Positions 35,555 to 44,913 of a stretch of DNA of 64,000 bases are shown one piece after another (position 1 is the first letter of the stretch; every line of letters starts with the position of its first letter). The stretch is taken from NCBI RefSeq assembly GCF_002904295.1, contig NZ_PPHG01000009.1:81439-145438 (forward strand). The letters are read 5' to 3'. The stretch comes from Amycolatopsis sp. CA-128772. Lineage in GTDB: Bacteria > Actinomycetota > Actinomycetes > Mycobacteriales > Pseudonocardiaceae. Position numbers and translations under genes: made by a program. The notes beneath the pieces were generated by a model. That model was not told the DNA's origin. It made no database searches and saw only the letters and a program-made list of their open reading frames with translations.

Positions 35555-36217
35555 TCAGCCGAGGAAAGTGGCGAACAGGTCGTCCGCGGGCGTCTTCGTC
35601 AGCCGGTAGTACAGCAGCGCGCCGGTCTCGCGGATGATGTACCGCACCTGGGTGACGCGCTCCTGGACGATCGGCCCGCTGTGCGTGGGCGCGGTCCACG
35701 CCTCCAGCCCCAGGTCGGCGGCCATGGTCCGGGCGCGGAAGGAGTGCCACGGGTCGCTGACCAGCACCGCCGTCCGCCAGCCGCGCGCCTCCACCTGCTG
35801 GGCGACCGCGCGCAGGCTCCGCAGCGTGTCACTGCCTTCGCCGACCGCCAGGGTCGCCGACGCCGGCACGCCGCGCCGGGTCAGCCACAGCTGGCCGGCC
35901 CGGGCCTCGGTGAAGTTGTCCTCGGCCTTCTTGCCACCCGCGGTGACGATCGTCTTCGCGACCCCCGCGTCGTAGAGCTGCTTGGCCTTCACCAGCCGGG
36001 CCGCGTAGATGTCCGACGGCTTGCCGTTGTACTGGGCCGCCCCCAGCACCACGATGACGTCGGCGGGCCGCCGGTCGTTCTCGCGGGCCACCTCCCACAC
36101 GCGGAACGCCGTGCCGCCGACGAGCGCGAGCAGCATCAGCAGCGTGCCGAGGACGATCCGGCGCGCCCAGCTCGCGCGCGACGGTTTGGTGCGTTCAGCG
36201 GTACCCACCCGGCCCAT
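35555..36217 (-). CDS. YdcF/DUF218-family membrane-anchored protein
   Basis: A 220-residue protein with one N-terminal membrane anchor (residues 20-40) and a DUF218 domain facing outward. It shows DVIVVLGAAQYNGKPS near 53, TIVTAGGKK, and VLVSDPWHSFRARTMAADLGL. Related E. coli SanA and YdcF affect envelope integrity and bind nucleotides; the substrate here is unknown. It lies upstream of dgt on the same strand and may share its transcript. Confidence 0.88.
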   Translation of the reverse strand: MGRVGTAERTKPSRASWARRIVLGTLLMLLALVGGTAFRVWEVARENDRRPADVIVVLGAAQYNGKPSDIYAARLVKAKQLYDAGVAKTIVTAGGKKAEDNFTEARAGQLWLTRRGVPASATLAVGEGSDTLRSLRAVAQQVEARGWRTAVLVSDPWHSFRARTMAADLGLEAWTAPTHSGPIVQERVTQVRYIIRETGALLYYRLTKTPADDLFATFLG

Positions 36218-36232
36218 TCTTTCAGAACCGGC

Positions 36233-36838
36233 TCAGAGCCAGCCACGCTCCTCGGCGACGCGCACGGCTTCGGCCCGCGTCCGCGCCCCGGTCTTCCCGA
36301 TCGCCGCGGACAGGTGGTTGCGGACGGTGCCTTCGGACAGGTGCAGGGCGCGGGCCACGTCGGCCACCGTGCTGCCGTCCTTGGCCTCCCGCAGCACGTC
36401 CCGCTCCCGCCCGGTGAGCGGGCTGGCACCGGTGGCGAGGGATTCCGCGGCCAGCGCCGGATCCACCACCCGCAGTCCACTGTGGACCCGGCGGACGGCT
36501 TCGACGAGCTGTTCCGGCGGCGCGTCCTTGACGACGAACCCGGCCGCACCGGCCGCCATCGCGCGGGCGAGGTAGCCGGGCCGCCCGAACGTCGTGCAGA
36601 TGATCACCCGGCACGACGGCAGCGCGGCCCGCAGGTCGGCCGCGGCCTCCAGGCCGTCCTTGCCGGGCATCTGGACGTCCAGCAGGGCGACGTCGGGCTT
36701 CGCCTCGCGGGCGGCGGCCACCACCTCGTCGCCGGAGCCCACCTGCCCGACCACCTCGATGTCGTTCTCGAGGCCCAGCACGGTGGCCAGGGCCCCGCGG
36801 ACCATGGCCTGGTCGTCGGCCAGCAGCACCCGGATCAA
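36233..36838 (-). CDS. NarL/LuxR-family response regulator (DesR-like)
   Basis: A 201-residue regulator starting at a TTG (36838) that overlaps the kinase stop by 4 nt, with GGGAGGA just upstream. The receiver has IRVLLADDQAM and the phospho-acceptor Asp in VALLDVQMPG. The LuxR helix-turn-helix is SPLTGRERDVLREAKDGSTVADVARALHLSEG and onward. Pairing with a DesK-type kinase and a neighbouring ABC exporter suggests that it controls the exporter at 38054-39723; that is inference. Confidence 0.92.
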   Translation of the reverse strand: MIRVLLADDQAMVRGALATVLGLENDIEVVGQVGSGDEVVAAAREAKPDVALLDVQMPGKDGLEAAADLRAALPSCRVIICTTFGRPGYLARAMAAGAAGFVVKDAPPEQLVEAVRRVHSGLRVVDPALAAESLATGASPLTGRERDVLREAKDGSTVADVARALHLSEGTVRNHLSAAIGKTGARTRAEAVRVAEERGWL

Positions 36839-38040
36839 GCGAGTCCTCCCGCGGGTTCGGCGCGCACGGCCGGGGCGGCCGGGCTCGGTTCGGGGTGCGG
36901 GATCTCCGCCCGCACCAGCAATCCTCCCCCGGGCCGGACGGACGCCCGCACGGTGCCCCCGACGGCTTCGAGCCGCTCGGCGAGCCCGCGCAGGCCGTTG
37001 CCCTGGACGAGCTCGGTGGCCCGGCCGTCGTCCTCGACCTCCAGCCAGTTCTCCCCCAGCCGCACGCGCACCCGCTTGGCGCCGGAGTGGCGCAGGACGT
37101 TCGTCACGGCTTCCCGCAGCACGTACCCGAAGGGGTTCTGGAACTCCGGCCGGACGTTGTCGACGGCGTGCGGCAGGTCGGCGTCGATTTCCGCGGCTCG
37201 CAGCGCCGCGCGGGCGCCGACGAGCTCGACCGACAGCGACACCTCGCGGTTCGCCGACACGGTCGCGCGGACGTCGGACAGCGCGCTGCGGGTGAGGCTC
37301 TCCACCTCGCGGATCTCCTCGACCGCCCGCGGGATGTCGCCGGCGCTCTCCAGCACCCGCCGGGCCAGCCCCGCCTTGACGGTGATCGTGGTGAGGCTGT
37401 GCCCGAGCAGGTCGTGCAGGTCGCGGGCCAGCCGCTCCCGCTCGTTCGCCACGGCCAGCGTGGCGATCTCCTTGTTGGCCTGTTCCAGGTGCCGGACGGC
37501 GCGGATCAGGCTGGACATGAAGAACATCGCCAGCGTGACCGACGCGACCGTGATCAAGTCCCCGTAGTCGTCCGCGAAGCGGCCGGTCAGCAGGAGGATC
37601 CCGACCGCCACCACGAGGGCCCCACCGTCGAGGATCACCACCCACACCGGCGCCACCAGGAAGACCATCACCGCGGTGCCGTAGAGCATGACGAACGGGT
37701 TGGCGTGCACGGCGGTGACCACGGCGAGCCCGAGTACGAGCATCCCGATCCCGTAGGCGAACCGAGCCGGGCGGCCGTGGTCGAACACCATCGGGAAGAA
37801 CGCGTACGAGGCCGCGTAGCCGTAGACCAGCACCCACAGCACCACCACGGCGGGCGTCACCGGGTGCGCCAGCAGTGACTTGGTGACCGGGATCAAGAAC
37901 GGCAGGGTGAACACGATCGAGAAGATCGGCCACCGCACCTTGTCGGGCCCGCCGCCGTCACGGCCGCGTGGCGGGTCCGCCCACCACGTCTCCCGGTTGC
38001 CCAGGCCGAACTTGTGGCTCTCGGACTCCGCCATCGCCAT
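36835..38040 (-). CDS. DesK-like sensor histidine kinase
   Basis: A 401-residue kinase with about five or six membrane helices (residues 40-180) and no extracytoplasmic domain. The HisKA_3 phospho-accepting His lies in ERLARDLHDLLGHSLTTI. The ATPase domain has NVLRHSGAKRV (N-box) and GNGLRGLAERL (G-box). The topology matches DesK, which senses membrane state. Its start is 14 nt after the ABC permease stop, so exporter, kinase and regulator are one operon. Confidence 0.92.
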   Translation of the reverse strand: MAMAESESHKFGLGNRETWWADPPRGRDGGGPDKVRWPIFSIVFTLPFLIPVTKSLLAHPVTPAVVVLWVLVYGYAASYAFFPMVFDHGRPARFAYGIGMLVLGLAVVTAVHANPFVMLYGTAVMVFLVAPVWVVILDGGALVVAVGILLLTGRFADDYGDLITVASVTLAMFFMSSLIRAVRHLEQANKEIATLAVANERERLARDLHDLLGHSLTTITVKAGLARRVLESAGDIPRAVEEIREVESLTRSALSDVRATVSANREVSLSVELVGARAALRAAEIDADLPHAVDNVRPEFQNPFGYVLREAVTNVLRHSGAKRVRVRLGENWLEVEDDGRATELVQGNGLRGLAERLEAVGGTVRASVRPGGGLLVRAEIPHPEPSPAAPAVRAEPAGGLA

Positions 38041-38053
38041 TCCCCTCCGGCCC

Positions 38054-38794
38054 TCAGACGCGGGCGCTGTCCTTAAGGTAACGCCTGATCACCAGCGCCC
38101 CGAGCACTACCGTCCACCCGCCGAGCACGCCGACGGCCTGCGGCAGCGAGACCACCAGGTCGCTGGTCACCGCCGGTCGCGCCACCTGCAGCACCCAGTA
38201 GGTCGGCATGAGCTGGGCGACGTCGTGCATCCAGCCGGGCATCGTCTCGATCGGGATCCACAGCCCGCCCAGGAATCCCATGCCGAGCGTGACGAGCATG
38301 TTGATCGGCTGCATCGAATCCGGCGTGCCGAACTGGCCGAGCAGCAGGCCCAGCAGCACCAGCGGGATCGTGCCGAGCCAGATGCCGGCGAAGATGCGGA
38401 CCCAGCCGCTCGCGTCGACGTGCACGCCCTCGGCCAGCACGCCCAGCAGCGGGACGAGCACCAGCGCGGGCAGCCCCACGAGCATCCCGGAGATCCCCTT
38501 GCCGGCCAGGTAACCGGTGCCGGTCAGCGGGGTCAGGCGCAGCTGCCGCTGCCAGCCGACGGCCCGTTCCAGGGCGAGCCGGGCGCCGCTGTTGGTCGCC
38601 GCGGCGAAGACGCCGAACGTCATCATGTCGATCATGATCACGGCCGCGATCTGCGCGTGGTCCGGATCGCTCGTCTTGGTGAAGACGTTGGCCTGCAACA
38701 GGAACATCAGCACCGGGAAGGCCACGACGAAGATCAGGAACCGCGGCGCCCGGAAGTTGCGGCGGATCTCGGTGAGCAGGTAGGTGGCGTTCAT
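38054..38794 (-). CDS. ABC-2-type transporter permease
   Basis: A 246-residue permease with six hydrophobic segments, starting at the ATG that overlaps the ATPase stop (ATGA). MNATYLLTEIRRNFRAPRF is the typical cytoplasmic entry. GFLGGLWIPIETMPGWMHDVAQLMPTYW carries the ABC-2 signature before the last helices. It resembles the permeases of daunorubicin-type and DesK-linked exporters. The substrate may be a drug or lipid. Confidence 0.9.
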   Translation of the reverse strand: MNATYLLTEIRRNFRAPRFLIFVVAFPVLMFLLQANVFTKTSDPDHAQIAAVIMIDMMTFGVFAAATNSGARLALERAVGWQRQLRLTPLTGTGYLAGKGISGMLVGLPALVLVPLLGVLAEGVHVDASGWVRIFAGIWLGTIPLVLLGLLLGQFGTPDSMQPINMLVTLGMGFLGGLWIPIETMPGWMHDVAQLMPTYWVLQVARPAVTSDLVVSLPQAVGVLGGWTVVLGALVIRRYLKDSARV

Positions 38795-39723
38795 CGCACG
38801 GGCTCCGCGGTCTCGTCGGCGGTCAGGGACAGGAAGGCGCCTTCGAGGCCGACGGCGCTGATTTCGACGTCGCGTGCGGCCGGCACCGCGGCCTTGAGCG
38901 CCCACAGCGTGGCGTCGGAGTCGGCGCTGGAGATCGCGACGCGGTCGCCGCGCAGCTCGAACTCCTTGACGCCGGGCAGCGCCGCGATGACGGCTTCGGT
39001 GGCGCCCGGGACGGCGGCGCGCAGCGTGCGGCCGCCGGCCAGCGCGCGGACCTCGGCGACGGAGCCGTCGGCGACGATCCGGCCGCGGCGCATCAGCACC
39101 ACGCGGTCGGCGAACTCCTCGGCCTCTTCGAGGTAGTGCGTCGCGAACAGGACGGTGCGGCCGGACTCGGTGAAGGCGTACATCGACTGCCAGAACTCGC
39201 GCCGCGTGCCGACGTCCATCGCCGCGGTCGGTTCGTCGAGGATCAGCAGGTCCGGGTCGCTGACCAGGGCGACGGCGAACCGCACACGCTGCTTCTGGCC
39301 ACCGGAGAGCTTGTTCGCCCGGCGGCCGGCCAGCTCCTCGACACCGGCGGCGCGCAGGGCTTGGGCCACCGGCATCGGCTTGCGGCGCAGCGCCGCGACC
39401 ATGCCGACGGTCTCGCCGACGGTCAGGTCGTCCATCAGGGCCCCGCCCTGCAGCATCGCGCCGATCAGGCCGGCGCGGACGGCGTCGATCGGCTTGCGCC
39501 CGAACACGCGCACGTCACCGGCGCCGGGGCTGGTCAGCCCGAGGATCATGTCGACGGTGGTGGACTTGCCGGCGCCGTTGGGGCCGAGCAGGGCGACCAC
39601 TTCGCCCGGGGCGATCGTCAGGTCGACGCCGTCGACCGCGTGGACTTCGCCGTAGTGCTTGCGCAGGCCGGTGAGATGGACCGCGGCCCCCGCCGCCACC
39701 GCCTGGGTGTCTGTTTCTCGCAT
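38791..39723 (-). CDS. ABC transporter ATP-binding protein, DrrA-like
   Basis: A 310-residue ATPase. Walker A is GPNGAGKST, signature LSGGQKQR, Walker B LLILDEPTAAMD, and the switch His is in FATHYLEEAEEFADRV. The C-terminal 80 residues form the extra domain seen in DrrA-type drug-export ATPases. It is the first gene of the four-gene exporter/two-component operon. A large palindromic element lies upstream at 39810-39896. Confidence 0.94.
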   Translation of the reverse strand: MRETDTQAVAAGAAVHLTGLRKHYGEVHAVDGVDLTIAPGEVVALLGPNGAGKSTTVDMILGLTSPGAGDVRVFGRKPIDAVRAGLIGAMLQGGALMDDLTVGETVGMVAALRRKPMPVAQALRAAGVEELAGRRANKLSGGQKQRVRFAVALVSDPDLLILDEPTAAMDVGTRREFWQSMYAFTESGRTVLFATHYLEEAEEFADRVVLMRRGRIVADGSVAEVRALAGGRTLRAAVPGATEAVIAALPGVKEFELRGDRVAISSADSDATLWALKAAVPAARDVEISAVGLEGAFLSLTADETAEPVR

Positions 39724-39809
39724 GTCCCCAGGCTGCCGCCCGGAAGGCCCGGGTCCCCGGATCGTGCGTCACGTCTTGGCCGTGACAGGTGTCAGGGGTC
39801 CCGGCCCCA

Positions 39810-39896
39810 AGCGCCCCAATGTGGCGTTGGTTGCGTCCAACGCACCCAATGTGGCGTTCGGTGCATCCAACGCACCGAACGCCACATTGGGGCGCT
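39810..39896. repeat. Intergenic nested palindrome, copy 1 (likely glyS terminator)
   Basis: Outer 19-bp perfect inverted repeat AGCGCCCCAATGTGGCGTT (39810-39828) with 39878-39896. Inside, a 20-bp perfect repeat CCCAATGTGGCGTTCGGTGC (39845-39864) pairs with 39872-39891. The same module occurs at 54735-54821. It lies 15 nt past the glyS stop and can form a very stable hairpin, so termination is a likely function. Confidence 0.85.
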
Positions 39897-39911
39897 CGGA
39901 AGCCGGGTGGG

Positions 39912-41300
39912 TCAGCAGCCGATGAGGCGGCCCGCCAGGTAGGACTCGAGCTGGTCGATCGCGATCCGCTCCTGCGACATCGAGTCGCGCTCGCGCACGG
40001 TCACGGCCTGGTCCTCGAGCGAGTCGAAGTCCACCGTGACGCAGTACGGCGTGCCGATCTCGTCCTGGCGCCGGTAGCGGCGGCCGATCGCCTGGGCGTC
40101 GTCGAAGTCGACGTTCCAGTGCTTGCGCAGGGTCGCCGCCACCTCCTTGGCCTTCGGGGTCAGGTCGGCGTTGCGCGAGAGCGGCAGCACCGCGACCTTG
40201 AACGGCGAAAGCCGCGGATCGAGCTTCAGCACCACGCGGATGTCGGTGCCGCCCTTGGCGTTCGGCACCTCTTCCTCGACGTAGGAGTCCACCAGGAACG
40301 CCATCATCGAGCGCCCGACACCGGCCGCCGGCTCGATGACGAACGGCCGGTACCGCTGGCCCGAGGCCTGGTCGAAGAACGACAGGTCCTGGCCCGAGTG
40401 GTTCGAGTGCGTCGTCAGGTCGAAGTCGGTGCGGTTCGCGATGCCCTCGAGCTCGCCCCACTCCTGACCCGCGTTGAACGCGAACCGGTACTCGATGTCG
40501 ACGGTGCGCTTCGCGTAGTGCGAGAGCTTTTCCTTCGGGTGCTCGTAGTGGCGCAGGTTCTCGGCCTTGATGCCGAGGTCGGTGTACCACTCCGTGCGCT
40601 GGTCGATCCAGTACTGGTGCCAGCGCTCGTCCTCGCCCGGCTCGACGAAGAACTCCATCTCCATCTGCTCGAACTCGCGCGTCCGGAAGATGAAGTTGCC
40701 CGGCGTGATCTCGTTGCGGAAGGACTTGCCGATCTGGCCGATGCCGAACGGCGGCTTCTTGCGCGAGGTCGTCTGGACGTTGGAGAAGTTCACGAAGATG
40801 CCCTGCGCGGTCTCCGGGCGGAGGTAGTGCAGGCCCTCTTCGGACTCCACCGGGCCGAGGTAGGTCTTCAGCATCATGTTGAAGTCCCGCGGCGGGGTGT
40901 ACTGGCCGCGCGTGCCGCAGTTCGGGCACGGCACCTCGGACAGGTCGTCCTCGCTGGTCTCCTTGCCGGTGCGCGCCGCGAACTCCTCGGCGAGCTGGTC
41001 GGCGCGGAAGCGCTTGTGGCACGACAGGCACTCGATCAGCGGGTCGGTGAACACGTTGACGTGCCCCGAAGCGACCCAGACCTCACGCGGCAGGATCACC
41101 GACGAGTCGAGGCCGACGACGTCGTCGCGGCCCTGGACCACGGTCTTCCACCACTGGCGCTTGATGTTGTCCTTGAGCTCGACCCCGAGCGGCCCGTAGT
41201 CCCACGCAGAGCGGGTGCCGCCGTAGATTTCTCCGCTGGCGAAGACGAAACCACGGCGCTTGCACAGGCTGATGATCTTCTCAATGGTGTTCGTGGGCAC
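39912..41300 (-). CDS. glyS: Glycyl-tRNA synthetase
   Basis: A 462-residue class II homodimeric (eukaryote-type) glycyl-tRNA synthetase. Motif 2 includes [21 protein letters not shown]. Motif 3 is in [11 protein letters not shown] zinc-binding insertion has CLSCHK and CPNCGTRG. The C-terminal anticodon-binding domain follows ([12 protein letters not shown]). The gene lies upstream of smtB-zur in the opposite direction, as in M. tuberculosis (Rv2357c-Rv2359). I see no T-box leader in the 87-nt gap to the sortase gene. Confidence 0.97.
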   Translation of the reverse strand: MPTNTIEKIISLCKRRGFVFASGEIYGGTRSAWDYGPLGVELKDNIKRQWWKTVVQGRDDVVGLDSSVILPREVWVASGHVNVFTDPLIECLSCHKRFRADQLAEEFAARTGKETSEDDLSEVPCPNCGTRGQYTPPRDFNMMLKTYLGPVESEEGLHYLRPETAQGIFVNFSNVQTTSRKKPPFGIGQIGKSFRNEITPGNFIFRTREFEQMEMEFFVEPGEDERWHQYWIDQRTEWYTDLGIKAENLRHYEHPKEKLSHYAKRTVDIEYRFAFNAGQEWGELEGIANRTDFDLTTHSNHSGQDLSFFDQASGQRYRPFVIEPAAGVGRSMMAFLVDSYVEEEVPNAKGGTDIRVVLKLDPRLSPFKVAVLPLSRNADLTPKAKEVAATLRKHWNVDFDDAQAIGRRYRRQDEIGTPYCVTVDFDSLEDQAVTVRERDSMSQERIAIDQLESYLAGRLIGC

Positions 41301-41387
41301 TCCACGCTCCGAAAAGCTTGCGGGGACGGTTCAGGACTGAACGTCCAGGGTATCGGCCGGGGCCCACCGCTTTTCGCGCAGGTGAGC

Positions 41388-42041
41388 CTACGGCCGCGCC
41401 ACCAGCGACGCCGTCACGACGCGGTTGTCCTCGTACCCCTCGCTGCCGCCGACGTACTCGCCGCCGCAGGTGACCAGCAGCAGCTTGTGCGGGCCGGCCG
41501 GGTCGAACAGCTGCTCGGAGCGGCCGGCGAGGTCCGATTTGTGCACGGTCTCGGTGGCGTCGATCCGGTACACCCAGGCGCCGCCCGCGGCGTCGGTCAG
41601 CTTGACCTCCTGCCCCTGCTTCACCTGCCAGAGCTCGTTGAACGGGCCCTTCTTGCCCTTCCAGTTGACGTGCCCGGACAGCAGCGCGACACCGTGGTCG
41701 GCGCCCAGGTTCGCGCCCCACCAGGCGGCTTCGTCAAGCCCCTCCGGGATCTTCAGCGCGCCCGCGGCGTCCAGGCCCTCCTGGATCAGCTTCGCGGTGC
41801 CGCCGCCGGGCAGGGACAGCTGCGCCGGCGCCTTGCCGGCGTCCTGGGCGGTGTTCGGCGACGCGGGCTGGTTCGCGGCCGGGACGGGCGCGCCCGCGCC
41901 GTTCGCGACGGCGGGTTCATCCTTTCCAGTGAACACGAGCAGGGTCACGACCAGCGCCGCGACCAGGAACGCCCCGGCGACGCCGACGATCCACCAGCGG
42001 CCGGAGCTCTTCTTCGGCTCCGCCGGGTTCGGGTCCTGCAT
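41388..42041 (-). CDS. Class F sortase (second of tandem pair)
   Basis: A 217-residue membrane-anchored sortase from ATG 42041, with AAGGAG 9 nt upstream. One N-terminal helix (residues 18-38) is followed by an Ala/Pro-rich linker and the sortase beta-barrel. Catalytic residues are His in VALLSGHVNW, Cys in LLLVTCGGEY and Arg in EDNRVVTASL. Class F sortases are common in actinobacteria and their substrates are poorly known. It is a paralogue of the next gene and lies 80 nt downstream of it. Confidence 0.92.
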   Translation of the reverse strand: MQDPNPAEPKKSSGRWWIVGVAGAFLVAALVVTLLVFTGKDEPAVANGAGAPVPAANQPASPNTAQDAGKAPAQLSLPGGGTAKLIQEGLDAAGALKIPEGLDEAAWWGANLGADHGVALLSGHVNWKGKKGPFNELWQVKQGQEVKLTDAAGGAWVYRIDATETVHKSDLAGRSEQLFDPAGPHKLLLVTCGGEYVGGSEGYEDNRVVTASLVARP

Positions 42042-42121
42042 GTGCTTGTGCTCCTTCGCGGTCGGGGGCAGTGCACGGAGGGACATGCCGCGAAGAGCGC
42101 AGGAGGTTGCAGCGAGTTCGA

Positions 42122-42763
42122 TCAGCCGGTGGGGCGCGTCACCAGCCGGGCGGTGACCAGGCGGTTCTCGTCGTAGCCCTCGGTTCCGCCGACGTAGTCG
42201 CCGCCGCAGGTCACCAGCACGAGCCGGTGCGGGCCGTCCTGCCCGAACCACCGGGTGGCCTGGGCCGGCAGCAGTTCCTTCGGCACCGTGACGACGTCGT
42301 CCACGCGGTAGACCCACCGGCCGCCGCGCGCGTCGACGACGCTGACCTCGTCGCCCCGGCGCAGCCGCCACAGCTCGTCGAACGGCCCGCGCCGGCCCTC
42401 CCAGTTCACGTGCCCGGACAGCAGCGCCGCCCCCTGGGCCGCGCCCAGCTTGGCGCCCCACCAGGCGGCGTCGCCGAGGCCGCGCGGAATCGGCAGCACG
42501 CCGGTGCCGGTGAGTTCGGTGCGGACCAGGCGGGCGGTGGCGCCGCCGGGCAGCCGGACCGTGCCGGGCCGCTGCTGCGCGGCGGACTCGCTGTCGGCGG
42601 GCAGCACGGCCGGGGCCGCGTCCTCTCCCGGCAGGGCGCCGGGCGGCGGGGCGGCGAGCGACGTGGTGGTGGTCGGCGGCAGCCAGGTCAGCACGATGAT
42701 CCCGGCCGCGAAGGCGGCCACGGCCAGCGCCGCCGAGACGGCGGCCAGCGCGGTGCGCAGCAC
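42122..42763 (-). CDS. Class F sortase (first of tandem pair)
   Basis: A 213-residue sortase starting with GTG 42763, directly after the stop of the exported protein gene. It has an N-terminal membrane segment (AALAVAAFAAGIIVLTWL), a linker, and the catalytic triad His (AALLSGHVNW), Cys (LVLVTCGGDY) and Arg (DENRLVTARL). Its clear relation to the downstream sortase points to a tandem duplication. The upstream membrane-anchored protein is an obvious candidate partner. Confidence 0.92.
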   Translation of the reverse strand: MLRTALAAVSAALAVAAFAAGIIVLTWLPPTTTTSLAAPPPGALPGEDAAPAVLPADSESAAQQRPGTVRLPGGATARLVRTELTGTGVLPIPRGLGDAAWWGAKLGAAQGAALLSGHVNWEGRRGPFDELWRLRRGDEVSVVDARGGRWVYRVDDVVTVPKELLPAQATRWFGQDGPHRLVLVTCGGDYVGGTEGYDENRLVTARLVTRPTG

Positions 42764-43852
42764 CTAGCCCGACCCGGTCTTGCGCCGCCGGCCGAGCAGC
42801 AGCGCGACCGCGGCGAAGAACACCCCGCCGAAGAGCAGGCCGAGGCCGAGCGGGACGCGGGAACCGTCGCTGTCCGTGGCGGGCGCAGCCGCGCCCAGGT
42901 ACCCGGCCGGTACCTGCGTCGGCACCGGGGCCTGGGTGGCGGTCGCCCCGCCGGCCGGACCGGCGGCCTTCGCGACGAACCCCTTCGGCACCGAGCAGCT
43001 GACCCCGCCGAGGACGATGGTGGTCCGCACGTCCTGCAGCGCGGCGCCCTGGGCGTCCTTGACGTGGGTGGTGATCTCGATCCGCCAGCCGGCGACGGCG
43101 GTGAAGTCGCCGCTGCGCCAGCCGTCCTGGCGGATCAGCTGGTCGAAGACGGCGACGCGGGTCAGCTTGAGGTCGGAGACCGTCGTCGCCCGGTCGGCGT
43201 TCGTGATGTCGCCGGGCGGGCCGAGGCGCAGGTTCGCCAGCTGGAGACCGGCGTTGCCGCCGGGCATCGGGACGATGCCGAGCCCGCCCCCGGCCTGGCG
43301 CACCCACAGCCGCGTCACCGAGCTCGCCGAGGAAAGTTTCGCCGGGCCGGTGCAGTCGACCGAGGTTTTGGCCCCTTCCAGGACGAGCACGGTGTTGTCG
43401 GCCGGCTTGGCCCCGCCCTGCCAGGTGTCGCGCAGCGCGTAGTTCGTCTCCGCGACGGCGGTGGGGACGGTGGTGGCCTGCAGGGCGGCGAAGACGTTGT
43501 GGTCCCGGCTCGGGACGCCCGGCGGGTACGGGTTCTGTGACGCGCTGTAACGGCCGAGGTCGATCTGGTAGTGCCCGCCGAAGGTGGCGCGCTCGCCGTC
43601 GTCCTTGGGCACCGAGACGCGGTCCGCGCCGAGCTTCGACTGGCCGGGCAGCAGCGGTGACCGCTGCGTTTCGGTGATCAGGGCGCCGCCGCGCTGGCCT
43701 TCGGCCCCGATCCGCACCGAGGCGATGTTCGCGAACGAAACCGGGCCGGTCTTCTCGTCGACGGCCTGGCTCTGCGCCCCGGCCACGCCCACTCCGGCCA
43801 GGGGGAACACCACGGCCGTCACGGCGACCGCCCTCGTCACGAAACGCCTCAT
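42764..43852 (-). CDS. Exported membrane-anchored protein upstream of sortases
   Basis: A 362-residue protein with a signal peptide (MRRFVTRAVAVTAVVFPLAGVGVAGAQS), a long extracytoplasmic domain, and a C-terminal anchor: membrane helix LGLGLLFGGVFFAAVALLLG then a basic RRRKTGSG tail. This is the architecture of a sorted surface protein, yet I find no LPxTG-like pentapeptide before the helix. The domain is unrecognised, mostly beta, with a Cys pair spaced widely (DCTG, SCSVP). Its adjacency to two sortases suggests a role in cell-surface display. Confidence 0.8.
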   Translation of the reverse strand: MRRFVTRAVAVTAVVFPLAGVGVAGAQSQAVDEKTGPVSFANIASVRIGAEGQRGGALITETQRSPLLPGQSKLGADRVSVPKDDGERATFGGHYQIDLGRYSASQNPYPPGVPSRDHNVFAALQATTVPTAVAETNYALRDTWQGGAKPADNTVLVLEGAKTSVDCTGPAKLSSASSVTRLWVRQAGGGLGIVPMPGGNAGLQLANLRLGPPGDITNADRATTVSDLKLTRVAVFDQLIRQDGWRSGDFTAVAGWRIEITTHVKDAQGAALQDVRTTIVLGGVSCSVPKGFVAKAAGPAGGATATQAPVPTQVPAGYLGAAAPATDSDGSRVPLGLGLLFGGVFFAAVALLLGRRRKTGSG

Positions 43853-44127
43853 GTCTCCCCACTGCTCTGCTCAGGCGGGTCGTCAGCGTACGAGAAGCGA
43901 CGAAACTCTCCGCGACAACCTTGCACCGTCGGCCACCGCATGCGAAGCCGAAGGGCCAATATCCCACGAACTCACCCGGATGGGGTAATACGACCGGCCG
44001 TACCCCGCAGCTCGGCGCCGAAGCAGAGGTCCCGACCGGGGGAACACTAGGATGGGCGACGCCGTTATCGGCAATGACTACGGAATTCATGGTCGCGGGT
44101 GGCGGACGAGCAGCGGTGGAGGCGGGA

Positions 44128-44484
44128 ATGGCGACGGTGACGGGGAGCGACGGCCCGCCGGGGCTCGCGGAGTGCACGCCGGCGTCCCCGGCGCACCCCT
44201 CGCCGTCGGTCCTGGGCGACGCGGGCGACCTGCTGCGCGCGCTGGCGGCGCCGGTCCGGATCGCGATCGTGCTGCAGCTGCGCGAAGCCGACCGCTGCGT
44301 GCACGAGCTGGTGGACGCCCTCGACGTCGCGCAGCCGCTGATCAGCCAGCACCTGCGGGTGCTGAAGACGGCCGGGGTGGTCCAGGGCGAGCGCCGCGGC
44401 CGCGAGGTCGTCTACCGGCTCGCCGACGACCACCTGGCGCACATCGTGGTCGACGCCGTCGCCCACGTGCAGGAAGGAAAGTGA
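44128..44484 (+). CDS. smtB: ArsR/SmtB-family zinc-responsive regulator
   Basis: A 118-residue winged-helix repressor starting at ATG 44128, with GGAGG 5 nt upstream. The helix-turn-helix is HELVDALDVAQPLISQHLRVL, and the wing is VVQGERRGREVVYRL. The last helix has the exact alpha-5 metal site, Asp-x-His-x10-His-x2-Glu (DDHLAHIVVDAVAHVQE), which binds zinc in SmtB-type sensors. It overlaps zur by one base, like M. tuberculosis Rv2358-Rv2359, where SmtB represses zur when zinc is scarce. Confidence 0.9.
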   Translation: MATVTGSDGPPGLAECTPASPAHPSPSVLGDAGDLLRALAAPVRIAIVLQLREADRCVHELVDALDVAQPLISQHLRVLKTAGVVQGERRGREVVYRLADDHLAHIVVDAVAHVQEGK

Positions 44485-44897
44485 TGGACACCGCCGCGTC
44501 GCGCAGCCAGGCCCCGGTCCCCGGGCGCCGATCCACCCGGCAGCGAGCCGCGGTCGTCGAGCTGCTGAGCACGATCGACGACTTCCGCAGCGCCCAGGAA
44601 CTGCACGACGAGCTGCGCAAACGCGGCGACGGCATCGGCCTGACGACGGTGTACCGCACCCTGCAGTCCCTGTCGGAGGCCGGCGAGATCGACGTCCTGC
44701 GCACGGATTCGGGCGAAGCGATCTACCGCCGCTGTTCGGCCCACCACCACCATCACCTGGTGTGCCGCCTGTGCGGCCGCACGGTCGAGGTCGAGGGGCC
44801 GGCGGTGGAGCGCTGGGCGGAGAAGATCGCGGCCGAGCACGGCTTTTCGGAGATTTCGCACACGGTGGAGATCACCGGCACCTGCGCCGAGCACTAG
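44484..44897 (+). CDS. zur: Zinc uptake regulator, Fur family
   Basis: A 137-residue Fur-family repressor. The DNA-binding wing is STRQRAAVVELLSTIDDF ... TTVYRTLQSLSEAGEID. The metal-rich hinge is HHHHHLVCRLCG with a CxxC. The usual second CxxC near the C-terminus is altered to Cys-Ala-Glu-His, which could still ligate zinc. Its position after smtB and beside glyS supports Zur over Fur. It would repress zinc import when zinc is plentiful; the YraQ-type permease locus downstream is a candidate target. Confidence 0.88.
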   Translation: MDTAASRSQAPVPGRRSTRQRAAVVELLSTIDDFRSAQELHDELRKRGDGIGLTTVYRTLQSLSEAGEIDVLRTDSGEAIYRRCSAHHHHHLVCRLCGRTVEVEGPAVERWAEKIAAEHGFSEISHTVEITGTCAEH

Positions 44898-44913
44898 CCC
44901 GGCCCCGACCGCT

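Noticed and set aside
41301..41387. Possible T-box or leader for glyS
   Set aside because: The gap is 87 nt, with no Stem I-like or NCCA-type T-box sequence that I can see.
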